64,000 nt of DNA from Luteimonas mephitis DSM 12574 (GTDB lineage Bacteria; Pseudomonadota; Gammaproteobacteria; Xanthomonadales; Xanthomonadaceae), in contig NZ_AULN01000019.1 of assembly GCF_000422305.1 (NCBI RefSeq), forward strand, positions 103,284-167,283. The letters run 5' to 3'. Both the position numbers and the translations under genes were made by a program. Under the pieces are notes generated by a model, which was given only the letters and a program-made list of their open reading frames with translations, was not told the origin of the DNA and searched no databases. This document shows positions 48,922-58,447 of this stretch, in pieces. Numbering within the stretch: the first letter of the stretch is position 1; every line of letters starts with the position of its first letter.

Positions 48922-51837
48922 ATGCAAGCACAGTCCAAGGATCCATCCGATTCTCCGCCGCCCCCAGCCGACGGCCCGGCATCCGGCGACGTTTGCTTGC
49001 GGTTTGGCTCCTTTGTCCTCTGGGAGAACCAGCGCCGGCTTGAGTCGTCCGGCCAACCGGTGCGATTGGGACCTCGTTCGTTCGATTTGCTATTGCAGCT
49101 GATCAAGCGGGCCGGCGAACTGGTCAGCAAGGAAGAATTGCTATCCGCCGTCTGGACCGGCGTCGTGGTCGAGGAAGCCAGCGTCCGGGTGCACATGTCC
49201 CTGCTTCGAAAAGCCCTGGGCGAGCCCGATGCCAGCGACGGTTGCAAGGAATGGATCACCAACGTCCCGCTGCGAGGCTACCGGTTCAATGGACGGGTTG
49301 TTCGTGAACTGACCGACTCCCCGGCCACGGCTTTGACGCGACCGCACGCTCCGCTGGCGAAGTTGCCTGTGCGTCTGACCGAACTCATCGGGCGCGAAGC
49401 CGACGTGGGCGATGTCCTGGCGTCACTCGAAGGACACCGGCTGGTCACGATCGTCGGTGCCGGCGGCATCGGCAAGACCAGCGTTGCGATCCGCGCCGCG
49501 GAGCATTGCCAACAGAAGCCGGCCATGCAGGTGGCCTTCATCGATCTTTCTCCATTGATCTCGCCAGACCACGTGCTCGGCACCATTGCGAGGTCGCTGG
49601 GCGTCGCAGCCGACTTGCCCGACCCCCTCCAGGGCATCATCCAGAACCTCGCTGGACGCGATGCGCTGCTGCTGATCGACAACTGCGAACACGTCGTGGA
49701 TGCGCTCGCGCTTCCGATCACGCGCCTGCTGACGGCCCTGCCCGGCCTGAGCATCCTTGCGACCAGTCGGGAACCGCTGCGCGTCTCGGGCGAGTACGTC
49801 CAGCGCCTGTCCGCGCTCGCCGTCCCCGATGCCGAGAACGTCACGCTTGCACAAGCACTGCACTGGCCCGCAGTCGAACTGCTCATCGAACGGGCCAAGG
49901 CCGCCGGCGCTGGAGGGTTCGAGGAATCGGATGGCCCGCTGCTCGCCAGGATTTCGCGCCAACTCGACGGCATTCCCCTGGCCATCGAACTGGTGGCCGC
50001 ACGCCTCGGCGTCCAGTCCGCCGGCAGCCTTGCCCTCAGGCTGGATGACCACATGCGGCTTCTCTCCATCGACAGCCGGGCGGCGCTTCCGCGCCACAGG
50101 TCGCTTGCGGCGGCACTCGATTGGAGCATTGCCCTGCTGGATGAAAACGAGTCGCGGGTCTTCCGCCGGCTATCGGTCTTCAGGGGCCGCTTCAATGTCG
50201 AATCCGCGCTTGGCGTCGCCGCTGGCGACATGGACCCGGACGTTGCGTTCGACGCGTTGATCTCGCTGGCCAACAAGTCGCTGGTGTCCTTCGATGGCAA
50301 CGATGCCATCGCGCCATATCGCCTGCTTGATACAACCAGAAGCTACGCAGCTTCGCTGCTTGCGCAGAGCGATGAGCATCCGGCATTGCTGCGCCACCAT
50401 GCGATATTCATGCTTGACCTGATGAAGGCCGCGACGGCGGATTTGCCAAACCTCACGGCGCACGATTGGGGCGACCGGTATGCCCATCACCTGGATGACG
50501 TGCGCTCTGCGCTTGAGGCCTGCCTGGCTGACCCATCGGATGCAAGGACTGCCGCGGCACTGGTCACGTCGTCGGCGCCCTTGTGGTTCCACGTATCCCA
50601 GGTCGCCGAGTATCGCGACAGGGTCGAAGCGGCGCTCGAACTGATCGATCAGCAGCCGGATCCGGATAGGGAGACGGAGACCTGGCTATTGAACGCGTTG
50701 ATCATCGCGCTACTGCACACGGACGTCCTGAACCCCGATCTGGCTACGGTCTCCGACCGCGCCCTTGCCGGCGCATTGGCAGCCGAGTCGCGCGTACTGG
50801 AACTGCAGGTCCGCTGGGGGCGGTGCACGCATGACATGTTCCGCGGCGAGTACGTCGCAGCGCTTCAGCAGTCGGCAACGCTGCTTGCGATTGCGAAATC
50901 GTGGTCCGACCCCGCTGCACTCAATCTCGCCCACCGCGTGAGCGCGATGGCGAATCATTTCTGCGGCAACTTTGCCGCGGCAAAGCAGCACTGTGAAACG
51001 TCTCTGCAATTGAGCGGCGGCGCCGGTCGCACGCGCACCAACATGGTCGGGGTGGACCCGGCCGTCGCGGCGAAGGCGATGCTGGCACGGACGCTCTGGA
51101 TCCAGGGAAAAACGGCGAAGGCCCTGGAGACTGCAAGCGATGCGGTGGCCCGCGCCGAATCGTCCGGGCATGCCGTCTCTCTGTGCGCCGCACTTTACGG
51201 TGCCTGCCCCGTCGCCCTGTGGTCGGGCGAACTCGAGCTTGCCGGCAAGTGGATCCGGGTGATGACGGACGAAGCACAGCGCAAGGGGTTGGTGGGTTGG
51301 CTCCGATACGCCGACTGGTACTCCCAGGGCCTGCAGCTGCGCACCGCCCAGGATTCCGCCCTCCATGTCCGTGATGTGTCCGCCCAGTTCGCGAGCTACG
51401 ACGCGCCTCGCAGGGAGATGCTCGTAACGTTCTGTACCGACTGGGTCGACGACGGGATGGTTGCGCGGCTCTCGCTCGGGGAAGGCCTGTGGAGTGCCGC
51501 GGAAGTCTGGCGTGCCCTTGGTCGGAAAAGCGAGCTGCGGGGGATGACCGATGAAGCCGAAGGTTTCTACCTCCGGGCGCTCGAAACCTCGAGGCAGCAA
51601 GACGCAAAGGCCTGGGAATTGCGAGCCAGCTTGAGCTTGGCAAGGATGTGGGCGCACCTGGACCGACCGCAACAGGCGCTGCAACTGCTTGAGCAGACGT
51701 GCGCGAACGCCCCCGACCAGGACGACCCGGCGATCACACAGGCCTGCGGGTTGCGTGACGAGATCGCCCGAAGCCTGCCTTTGGGCCAGGACAGCACCCG
51801 GATTGCAGCAGATCCGCCCCACGCCGACGGCGGTTGA
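48922..51837 (+). CDS. Winged-helix STAND/NB-ARC-like ATPase regulator
   Basis: 971 residues. A Pro-rich start is followed by an OmpR/CadC-type winged helix (about 25-127; SFDLLLQLIKRAGELVSKEE, ending LRGYRFNGRV). A STAND nucleotide-binding domain follows, with P-loop GAGGIGKTS at about 178-186, Walker B LLLIDNCEH at about 249-256 and the sensor LATSREPLRVSGE. A long helical, TPR-like C-terminal half completes it. The plan matches AfsR/LuxR-MalT-type signal-integrating transcription factors. No membrane span, so cytosolic. The ligand and target are unknown; wrbA and the LysR cluster are neighbours. Confidence 0.9.
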   Translation: MQAQSKDPSDSPPPPADGPASGDVCLRFGSFVLWENQRRLESSGQPVRLGPRSFDLLLQLIKRAGELVSKEELLSAVWTGVVVEEASVRVHMSLLRKALGEPDASDGCKEWITNVPLRGYRFNGRVVRELTDSPATALTRPHAPLAKLPVRLTELIGREADVGDVLASLEGHRLVTIVGAGGIGKTSVAIRAAEHCQQKPAMQVAFIDLSPLISPDHVLGTIARSLGVAADLPDPLQGIIQNLAGRDALLLIDNCEHVVDALALPITRLLTALPGLSILATSREPLRVSGEYVQRLSALAVPDAENVTLAQALHWPAVELLIERAKAAGAGGFEESDGPLLARISRQLDGIPLAIELVAARLGVQSAGSLALRLDDHMRLLSIDSRAALPRHRSLAAALDWSIALLDENESRVFRRLSVFRGRFNVESALGVAAGDMDPDVAFDALISLANKSLVSFDGNDAIAPYRLLDTTRSYAASLLAQSDEHPALLRHHAIFMLDLMKAATADLPNLTAHDWGDRYAHHLDDVRSALEACLADPSDARTAAALVTSSAPLWFHVSQVAEYRDRVEAALELIDQQPDPDRETETWLLNALIIALLHTDVLNPDLATVSDRALAGALAAESRVLELQVRWGRCTHDMFRGEYVAALQQSATLLAIAKSWSDPAALNLAHRVSAMANHFCGNFAAAKQHCETSLQLSGGAGRTRTNMVGVDPAVAAKAMLARTLWIQGKTAKALETASDAVARAESSGHAVSLCAALYGACPVALWSGELELAGKWIRVMTDEAQRKGLVGWLRYADWYSQGLQLRTAQDSALHVRDVSAQFASYDAPRREMLVTFCTDWVDDGMVARLSLGEGLWSAAEVWRALGRKSELRGMTDEAEGFYLRALETSRQQDAKAWELRASLSLARMWAHLDRPQQALQLLEQTCANAPDQDDPAITQACGLRDEIARSLPLGQDSTRIAADPPHADGG

Positions 51838-52022
51838 AGCCACGAGCCCTTGTCGTGCCCGTGCTGGATTCGATCCAGCGGCGGAAAAGCACGCCGATCA
51901 TCTCCTTTACATGCATTGACAGGCATTAACTGGCGCTTGAGGCGTCTGGGCGCGCACGGTAGGCGAGCGGTTCGCATCGCGAGATCGAACGCCCCGCCCT
52001 CACCAAGCCGGAAGCCGCTGCC

Positions 52023-53030
52023 ATGCCCCCCTCCACGCTCCTCGCCCCTCCCACGGATCCCCTGGCCACCAGCTTCGCCACGACCTACGCCGGTGTCGTC
52101 GCCTTCATCGCCGTGGTCACGGAAGGCAGCTTTGCGCGGGCGGGCGACCGCCTGGGCATCGGCCGCTCCGCGGTGAGCCGCAATGTCCAGAAGCTGGAGG
52201 ACCAGTTGAACGTTCGCCTCCTGCATCGGACCACCCGGAGCACCTCTCCCACCCGCGAAGGCGACCTGTTCTATGCGAGCTGCCATAGCGGAGTCGCCCG
52301 GATCGTCCAGGCAGTCGAGGAAATGCGGGATCTTCGGGATGGTCCGCCGCGCGGCCATCTTCGCGTCAGTTCAGCCACCGGCTTCGGCCGCAAGGTGGTG
52401 GCACCACTGCTGCGCGAGTTCCAGGCCATCTATCCAGAGGTATCGATCGACCTGCTCCTGAGCGACAAGCCGACCGACTTCACATCCGACCGCGTTGACA
52501 TCGCATTCCGCAATGGCCGCATGGAGGATGCCGACATCATCGCCAGGCAGATCATCCCCATGCAGCTGCTGGTCTGCGCCTCGCCCGAGTACCAGCAGGC
52601 ACACGGACTGCCTGCCGTGATGGACGACCTGGCCAATCACGAATGCATCAACTATCGGCTGGGTTCCGGCCGGATCTTCGAATGGGAATTCAAGGCGGAG
52701 GGCCAGATCCGCAAGATCCTGCCGCAGGCCAGGCTCACCTGCAACGATCCCGAAACGGTGCTGCAGGCCGTACTCGACGGGCAAGGCATCGCCCAGATGC
52801 CGGGCTACCTGGCCTGCGAAGCATTGAGGTCCGGCGCACTGGTTTCCTGCCTGACGCAGTACGCGCCCGATGACAGCGGCCATTACATCTGCTACCTGAG
52901 CCGGCAGCACATGCCGTCGCGCATGCGGGTGTTCATCGACTTCATGACGGCCAGGATCCGGGCTTCGGACCTGCAGTGCCTGACCGGGCTGGCATACGGC
53001 CTCGACAACCCGGCGCGCCAGGCCGCTTGA
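52023..53030 (+). CDS. LysR-family transcriptional regulator
   Basis: 335 residues. The N-terminal helix-turn-helix is visible (AFIAVVTEGSFARAGDRLGI, GRSAVSRNVQKLEDQLNVRL), preceded by a 20-residue extension. The C-terminal periplasmic-binding-like effector domain ends with the LSRQHMPSRMRVFIDFM segment. It is transcribed with, and 22 bases upstream of, the ThuA-like gene rather than divergently. This suggests control of the downstream cluster and itself. The effector is unknown. Confidence 0.93.
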   Translation: MPPSTLLAPPTDPLATSFATTYAGVVAFIAVVTEGSFARAGDRLGIGRSAVSRNVQKLEDQLNVRLLHRTTRSTSPTREGDLFYASCHSGVARIVQAVEEMRDLRDGPPRGHLRVSSATGFGRKVVAPLLREFQAIYPEVSIDLLLSDKPTDFTSDRVDIAFRNGRMEDADIIARQIIPMQLLVCASPEYQQAHGLPAVMDDLANHECINYRLGSGRIFEWEFKAEGQIRKILPQARLTCNDPETVLQAVLDGQGIAQMPGYLACEALRSGALVSCLTQYAPDDSGHYICYLSRQHMPSRMRVFIDFMTARIRASDLQCLTGLAYGLDNPARQAA

Positions 53031-53052
53031 TACTGCACACACTCTCGACGCC

Positions 53053-53916
53053 ATGCTGAACATCCTGCTGCAAACCACGATCGACGACGTTCCGGACGAC
53101 TGGAACATCGGACGTTTCAGCCACCTGGCTGAATTCCTGTCACAACTCAGGGACGACCAGGGCCAGCTTGCCTTCGAGGTGACTGCACGCAATCGCGCCG
53201 CGCGCGGGAAACCGGATCCCGTGCTGTCGAACCTGCACGACTCCGGCTACCAACAGCTTTGGCTCCTCGCCGTCGACGGCGGTGACGGCCTGGCTGCCGA
53301 GGACTGCGCGGGCATCAGCCGCTTCCGCCAACTCGGTGGCAGCCTGATGGTCACGCGCGACCACATGAACCTGGGCAGCTCGATCTGCAACCTGGGCGGC
53401 GTCGGCGCCGCGCACCACTTCCATAGCCACAACCCGGAGCGCAACGAAGCGCGTCGGTGCGTCGACAACCTCTTCTCGTCCCCGATCTCATGGCCCAACT
53501 ACTACTCCGGCGCGAACGGAGATTTCCAGCGAGTCCGTCCGGTCGGCAACATCCATCCGGTGATGCGGGACAGGCACTCGCCCACTGGCGTCATCCAGTA
53601 CCTGCCGTCGCATCCGCACGAAGGCGCAGTGAGCGCCCCGCCGGACGACCCGAGCGCCCGCGTCATCATGGAGGGACAGAGCCTGGCGTCGACCCGGCGA
53701 TTCAACATCGCCGTCGCCTTCGAACGCTCCGGACACGGCGGGCGCGCAATCGCCCAGTCGAGCTTCCACCACTTCACCGACTACAACTGGGCCCCCGAAG
53801 CCGGCTGCCCCTCCTTCGTGAGCGAGCCTGCCGGCGATGCAATCACACGGTTCCCCGAGGCACTCCGCTCGACGAAGCAGTACGTCCGCAACGTCGCCTT
53901 CTGGCTCGGCGCCTGA
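53053..53916 (+). CDS. ThuA/class I glutamine-amidotransferase-like hypothetical protein
   Basis: 287 residues. Alpha/beta fold with MLNILLQTTIDDVPDDWNIG at the start, GISRFRQLGGSLMVTRDHMN in the middle and a C-terminal GRAIAQSSFHHFTDYNWAPE segment. The last is characteristic of flavodoxin-like amidotransferase relatives. No catalytic Cys is placed in a nucleophile elbow. Many His/Asn residues in the HFHSHNPERNE stretch suggest metal or sugar binding. Function unknown; second gene after the LysR regulator. Confidence 0.7.
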   Translation: MLNILLQTTIDDVPDDWNIGRFSHLAEFLSQLRDDQGQLAFEVTARNRAARGKPDPVLSNLHDSGYQQLWLLAVDGGDGLAAEDCAGISRFRQLGGSLMVTRDHMNLGSSICNLGGVGAAHHFHSHNPERNEARRCVDNLFSSPISWPNYYSGANGDFQRVRPVGNIHPVMRDRHSPTGVIQYLPSHPHEGAVSAPPDDPSARVIMEGQSLASTRRFNIAVAFERSGHGGRAIAQSSFHHFTDYNWAPEAGCPSFVSEPAGDAITRFPEALRSTKQYVRNVAFWLGA

Positions 53917-54099
53917 AGTCGACCGGCTCCAGAAGCCTGCCATCATCGCGGCTGCACGTATCCGGCATTGATGCATCCAGGGAATCGCTGCAGTTCCGGC
54001 TATGGAGCTACCGCAGCACGAAGGCGCCTCCTAGCATCGAAGCGCAAGCCGGGATGCGAACGCGTGACACGCCAGCCGGCACCTCACCAGGAGGCAGGC

Positions 54100-54864
54100 A
54101 TGAACATCATCGTTATTGGCGGAAGGGGCCTGGTAGGCCGGAACATCGTCGAGAGGTTGCGCGCACAGGGCCACCGTGTGTCGGCTGCATCCCGTTCGAC
54201 CGGCGTTGACCTGGTGACAGGGCAAGGGTTGGCCGACAGCCTGGTTGGTGCAGACGTCGTTGTCGATGTCAGCAATTCACCAACCTTCGACGACATGGCT
54301 GCCTTCGAGTTCTTCAAGACCGCCATCTCCAATCTGATCGATACCGAGAAGCGCGCCGGAGTGAAACACCACGTATCGCTTTCCGTGGTCGGGACTGGCC
54401 GCCTCGATGCAAGCCCCTACCTCCGCGGGAAGGCGCTGCAGGAACGCGTGATTGCCTCATCGGGTATCCCGTTCACCATCGTGCACGCCACGCAGTTCTT
54501 CGAGTTCCTCCTCGACATCATCAACTACGCCATCGACGGCCAGGCGATCCACTTGTCGCCAGCCTACATCGAGCCCGTCGCCTCCGATGATGTCGCCTCG
54601 ACGATCGCGCGGGCTGCCACTGAAGTGCCCGTCAACGGCTCGATCGAGATCGCCGGCCCGGAGCGGGCCCGGATGTCCGAGCTCATCCGGCAATTCGTCA
54701 TCGACATGGAAGCACCCTACGAGGTGTGCACCGACCCCGAAGCGCCCTACTTTGGCGCCACGCTGGACGAATGTGTTCTGCTCCCACACGAAGATGCCGA
54801 GCGCGGGGAGCTGGGTTTCCAGGCCTGGTTCGAACGGTCGCAGTACGCGCGCGCCAGCTGGTGA
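54100..54864 (+). CDS. NmrA-like NAD(P)-binding protein (copy 1)
   Basis: 254 residues. Atypical SDR with the Rossmann start IIVIGGRGLVGRNIVERLRA, no YxxxK active site, and the conserved THxTQFFEF-type segment (FTIVHATQFFEFLLDIINYA). The family either reduces small substrates or senses NADP(H). AGGAGG lies eight bases before the ATG. About half of its residues match the second copy at 59754-60539, so the two are paralogues. Confidence 0.88.
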   Translation: MNIIVIGGRGLVGRNIVERLRAQGHRVSAASRSTGVDLVTGQGLADSLVGADVVVDVSNSPTFDDMAAFEFFKTAISNLIDTEKRAGVKHHVSLSVVGTGRLDASPYLRGKALQERVIASSGIPFTIVHATQFFEFLLDIINYAIDGQAIHLSPAYIEPVASDDVASTIARAATEVPVNGSIEIAGPERARMSELIRQFVIDMEAPYEVCTDPEAPYFGATLDECVLLPHEDAERGELGFQAWFERSQYARASW

Positions 54865-55203
54865 TGCCCCGTTCCGGGCGTTGATGTCACCTGCGCGTCA
54901 GTGCAATCCAGATGCATGAGATTTAATCCCTGCCGCATACGCTGCGATCTGGATTGATGCCTGCGCGACAACTCGGTGGCTACCGGTTCCCGTCTTCCGC
55001 TCATCAGCGCCCGAACCCAGAATTGCTCCAGCTTCCCCCCATGGCAACGAAGACGACGGGTGTCAGGTCGTCGAGGCGGCTGTAACGGGACGTGCACTTT
55101 CCACCCGTTCGTGCACGGGACAAACCCACGTTGGCGCGGCGTCCCCGCGGAGTACCAATCAGCCACACGACGACGCCTTGGGCGGGAAGCCTCGGTCCCC
55201 GAA
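54865..55203. other. Gap after the first NmrA-like gene
   Basis: 339 bases with only shadow frames. A minus-strand frame (55004-55228) has a plausible end (RLDDLTPVVFVAMGGSWSNS) but no start or family, and may be debris. Confidence 0.3.
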
Positions 55204-55416
55204 TCAAATCGACCCGGGAAGGCCGCATAGGGCATGCCGCGGCCAGTCCGCAAGCGCGGCCACGCCGGCGAGCATGCCACCGTCGGCGTGCACCAGGTAC
55301 GCGCGAAAGAACTCCGGCAGGTCCCGGTTGATGAAAGCGGCATGCGTGACGCGCGTGCCGTATGGGAATTCTTGCCAGACCTCGACCGTCGCGTTCTCCA
55401 GCCGCTTTTCAAGCAT
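55204..55416 (-). CDS. Orphan short frame, possible gene remnant
   Basis: 70 residues (MLEKRLENATVEVWQEFPYG, then THAAFINRDLPEFFRAYLVH) with strong GC3 bias on the minus strand, opposite to its neighbours. AGGG precedes the ATG closely. It resembles no family I can name. Could be the end of a larger gene broken by rearrangement. Confidence 0.3.
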   Translation of the reverse strand: MLEKRLENATVEVWQEFPYGTRVTHAAFINRDLPEFFRAYLVHADGGMLAGVAALADWPRHALCGLPGSI

Positions 55417-55598
55417 CGCCCTGCGGGCGCAGCACATGGAATCCCGGTGCGATTGCTGCACGCAACGCAACACGGCGGGGCATTCCGATGCCTTCCGACA
55501 CCGCGTTGCACTTCCTATCTTGAAACCACGCCGCAGTACCGGGATGGCGTCAAGCCGATCCCGGTCGGCGCAACTTCACCCAATCCACAGAGGTCCCC

Positions 55599-56399
55599 AT
55601 GAATACCTTGATCAAGCGACTGGCGCTCTTCGGCGTCCTGTCCATCGCCTTCACTGCGCTCTGTGCCGAACCGAAGCAAGCCGCGCATCCCACTGCCAAG
55701 CCGACGATCGTTCTCGTCCATGGCGCATTCGCCGATTCCTCCAGCTGGAATGATGTGGCAAGCGACCTCGTTGTCCGCGGCTATCCCGTCGTCGCCGCAG
55801 CCAATCCCCTGCGAAGCGTCAAGTACGACGCTGCCTATCTCGACGCCCTGCTCGAAACGATCGATGGACCCGTCGTGCTGGTCGGTCATTCCTATGGCGG
55901 AATGGTGATCAGCGGCGTCGATTCCGGGCGCCATGAGATCAAGGCCCTGGTGTACGTCGCCGCATTCGCACCGGAGATGGGCGAAAGTGCCGCCGGCCTC
56001 TCTACAAGGTTTCCAGGGAGCACGCTCGCTGCCGCCCTCGAGCAGCCCGTCGCGCTGCCCGATGGCAGCAATGATCTCTACATCCAGCAGGCACGCTTCC
56101 ATCAGCAGTTCGCGGCTGATGTCCCCGCTGGCCCGGCAGCCGCAGCAGCGGTCGCCCAACGACCCGTGACCGACAAGGCACTGAACGAAGCATCCGGCCC
56201 GCCGGCTTGGGGATCGATTCCTTCGTGGTCAGTCTTTGGCAGCCTGGACAGGAATATTCCACCGGAAGCCCTGCGCTTCATGGCCCGTCGTGCACGGTCG
56301 CGCCGGATCGTCGAGATCGATGGCGCCTCGCACCTGGTCATGGTGTCGCACCCGGACGAAGTGGTCCGTCTCATCGTCGAAGCTGCGAACTCGCGCTGA
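55599..56399 (+). CDS. Secreted alpha/beta hydrolase
   Basis: 266 residues with a signal peptide (LIKRLALFGVLSIAFTALCA). HGAFADSSSW oxyanion segment, nucleophile Ser98 in GHSYGGM, Asp in FGSLDRNIPP and His in GASHLVMVSHP. The pattern matches the EstC/methylesterase-like group of small esterases. Likely periplasmic. First of three closely spaced genes (24 and 11 bases apart) that appear to form one transcript with the next hydrolase and the HD protein. Confidence 0.9.
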   Translation: MNTLIKRLALFGVLSIAFTALCAEPKQAAHPTAKPTIVLVHGAFADSSSWNDVASDLVVRGYPVVAAANPLRSVKYDAAYLDALLETIDGPVVLVGHSYGGMVISGVDSGRHEIKALVYVAAFAPEMGESAAGLSTRFPGSTLAAALEQPVALPDGSNDLYIQQARFHQQFAADVPAGPAAAAAVAQRPVTDKALNEASGPPAWGSIPSWSVFGSLDRNIPPEALRFMARRARSRRIVEIDGASHLVMVSHPDEVVRLIVEAANSR

Positions 56400-56423
56400 G
56401 CCCGCAACAGCCGGAGAACTCCC

Positions 56424-57476
56424 ATGCAGGAACATATCGACAAGCGGCGGCGCGCGATCATCGGAGGCGCCGCAAAGGGGGTCGCCCTGGGCGGCATCAC
56501 CGTGGCTGCCGGCCGTTCCTTGATCACGCGCGCAGCCGCCACGCCCCCACGCGCCGGGCTGCGCGCCGAACTGGGGCAAGCCAGGACGATCAAGGCGGGC
56601 CAACTGGAGGTGGCCTACTTCGAATCCGGTCCGCGGGACGGCAAGCCCGTCCTCCTGCTCCACGGGTTTCCGTACGACGTCCATAGCTATCAGGAAGTCG
56701 CGCCGCTACTGGCCTCACGGGGGTGTCGCGTTGTCGTCCCCTACCTGCGTGGACACGGGCCAACGCGCTTCATTGATGCCGACGAGCCTCGCGCGGGACA
56801 GCAGGGTGCGATCGGCGCGGACGTGATTGATCTGATGGATGCATTGGAAATGCCCAGCGCCGTCCTGGCTGGCTATGACTGGGGTGGCCGGGCCGCATGC
56901 GTGGCCGCCGCGCTTTGGCCCGACCGGTGCCGTGGCCTGGTCTCCGTGAACAGTTACCTGATCCAGGACATCGCGCACGCGGGGCGGCCTGCGCCCGCAC
57001 GCATCGAATGGGGCTTGTGGTACCAGCACTACTTCCAGAGCGAACGCGGCCGCGCTGGCTTGACGGCAAACAGAAGGGAAGTCGCGCGGATCCTGTGGGA
57101 GAACAATTCACCGACCTGGGCATTCGACGATGCGACGTTCGAGCGCAGCGCCAAGGCCTTCGACAATCCGGATTTCGTGGACGTCGTGATCCATTCGTAT
57201 CGTCACCGGATGGGTTTGGCGGATGGGTTCGCCCGCTATCGGGAGATCGAGCACCAACTTGCCTCGCTGCCACCGATTACCGTGCCTGCAATCACCCTGG
57301 ACGGTGATGCAGACGGCGTTGTCCCAGCCACGGACGGCAAGTCCAGCGCGGCACTGTTTGCCGCTCGCAGGACGCATCGCATCGTCCAGGGGGTCGGCCA
57401 TAACCTGCCGCAGGAAGCACCACGAGCATTCGCCGACGCGGTGCTGGACCTGCTTGCCCCAACCGGATCTCCATAG
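56424..57476 (+). CDS. Tat-exported epoxide hydrolase/haloalkane dehalogenase-like protein
   Basis: 350 residues. A twin-arginine signal (KRRRAIIGG followed by a hydrophobic stretch) is present. The hydrolase core has HGFPYDVHSY (oxyanion hole) and the nucleophile elbow AGYDWGGRAA with Asp152 instead of Ser. That is the mark of epoxide hydrolases and haloacid/haloalkane dehalogenases. Acid DGDADGVVPA and base His in GVGHNLPQEAP complete the triad. It should act on epoxides or C-halogen bonds outside the cytoplasm. Confidence 0.9.
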   Translation: MQEHIDKRRRAIIGGAAKGVALGGITVAAGRSLITRAAATPPRAGLRAELGQARTIKAGQLEVAYFESGPRDGKPVLLLHGFPYDVHSYQEVAPLLASRGCRVVVPYLRGHGPTRFIDADEPRAGQQGAIGADVIDLMDALEMPSAVLAGYDWGGRAACVAAALWPDRCRGLVSVNSYLIQDIAHAGRPAPARIEWGLWYQHYFQSERGRAGLTANRREVARILWENNSPTWAFDDATFERSAKAFDNPDFVDVVIHSYRHRMGLADGFARYREIEHQLASLPPITVPAITLDGDADGVVPATDGKSSAALFAARRTHRIVQGVGHNLPQEAPRAFADAVLDLLAPTGSP

Positions 57477-57487
57477 GAGGAACTCCC

Positions 57488-58186
57488 ATGCAAACGCTGT
57501 CGAGCATCGGCCGGGCGTTGCCCTCGTACTCGCCCTATTCCCGTGAGCCCGCCACGCGCACCCTGGCCGGGATCACCTTGCCGGACACACTCCTGGTCTC
57601 GCGGGCGATCGAGTACGTGCGCGAAAGCTCCGAACCCTACCTCTTCAACCACGTCATGCGGTCTTGGCTGTTCGCAGTGATACTGGCGGACCGGAAGGGC
57701 GAGCCCTACGATGCCGAGGTACTGGCAGTTTCGACGCTGCTGCACGATCTCGGCCTGACGAAGGCGGCCAGCGGCCCCCTGCGTTTCGAGGTGCAAGGCG
57801 CCAACGCCGCGCGTGACTTCGTCCGCGGCGAGGGCGTTGATGAACGTCGCGCCCAACTGGTATGGGACAGCATCGCACTCAACTCCACACCCTCGATCTG
57901 CCTCCACAAGGAAGCCGAAGCCGCGCTGTGCACCCGGGGTGTCGGCATCGACTGGGGTGGATGGGGCTATGAGTCGATTCCGCAAGCCGACATGGCACGG
58001 ATCCTCGAGGCGTTCCCCCGCCTGGGCATGAAGCACCATTTCGCGCATGCAGTTTGCAGGATCGCCGAGGCGCAACCCGAGACCACGTACGACAACTTCG
58101 CCAGGGATTTCGGCGAACGTTTCGTGCCCGATTACGATCCGCCTTCAGCGGTGGATGCGCTGCTGGAATCTCCGTTCGAGGAGTAG
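57488..58186 (+). CDS. HD-domain protein, cyanamide-hydratase-like
   Basis: 232 residues. Metal-binding HD pattern with His55 (LFNHVMRSWLFA) and His86-Asp87 (LLHDLGL), then RFEVQGANAARDFV and VWDSIALNSTP. This is the arrangement of the DDI2/cyanamide hydratase subgroup rather than of cyclic-nucleotide phosphodiesterases (no GYP motif). Such enzymes hydrate cyanamide to urea. The true substrate here is not known. It is 11 bases after the dehalogenase-like gene. Confidence 0.85.
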   Translation: MQTLSSIGRALPSYSPYSREPATRTLAGITLPDTLLVSRAIEYVRESSEPYLFNHVMRSWLFAVILADRKGEPYDAEVLAVSTLLHDLGLTKAASGPLRFEVQGANAARDFVRGEGVDERRAQLVWDSIALNSTPSICLHKEAEAALCTRGVGIDWGGWGYESIPQADMARILEAFPRLGMKHHFAHAVCRIAEAQPETTYDNFARDFGERFVPDYDPPSAVDALLESPFEE

Positions 58187-58366
58187 CGCTGTTCCGGGAG
58201 CCGACTGGGCGGTTCGCGATTGCCAGTTTGGAGTCGTCCTCCGCCCTGCCCGGTCGGTGCCCCTCCGCGATACGCTCAACCCTTCGGGACAGGACTGCGC
58301 ACACACGATCAGCCTGGGTTCGACCCGCGAGAGTGTATCGGCAGATTGATCCCCTTGATGCGCGCA

Positions 58367-58398
58367 GAAAAGGGGACCCCGGTTTTACCCGGGGTCCG
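58367..58398 (-). terminator. Terminator of the cupin gene
   Basis: On the minus strand a stem of GGACCCCGG paired with its complement, loop of about five bases, followed by CCTTTT. It lies 50 bases downstream of the cupin stop and between the convergent HD and cupin genes. Confidence 0.75.
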
Positions 58399-58447
58399 AG
58401 AAGTCCTGAGGAAAACGCGGCTCTCTGCCGAGATTCGGGACGCTGCA

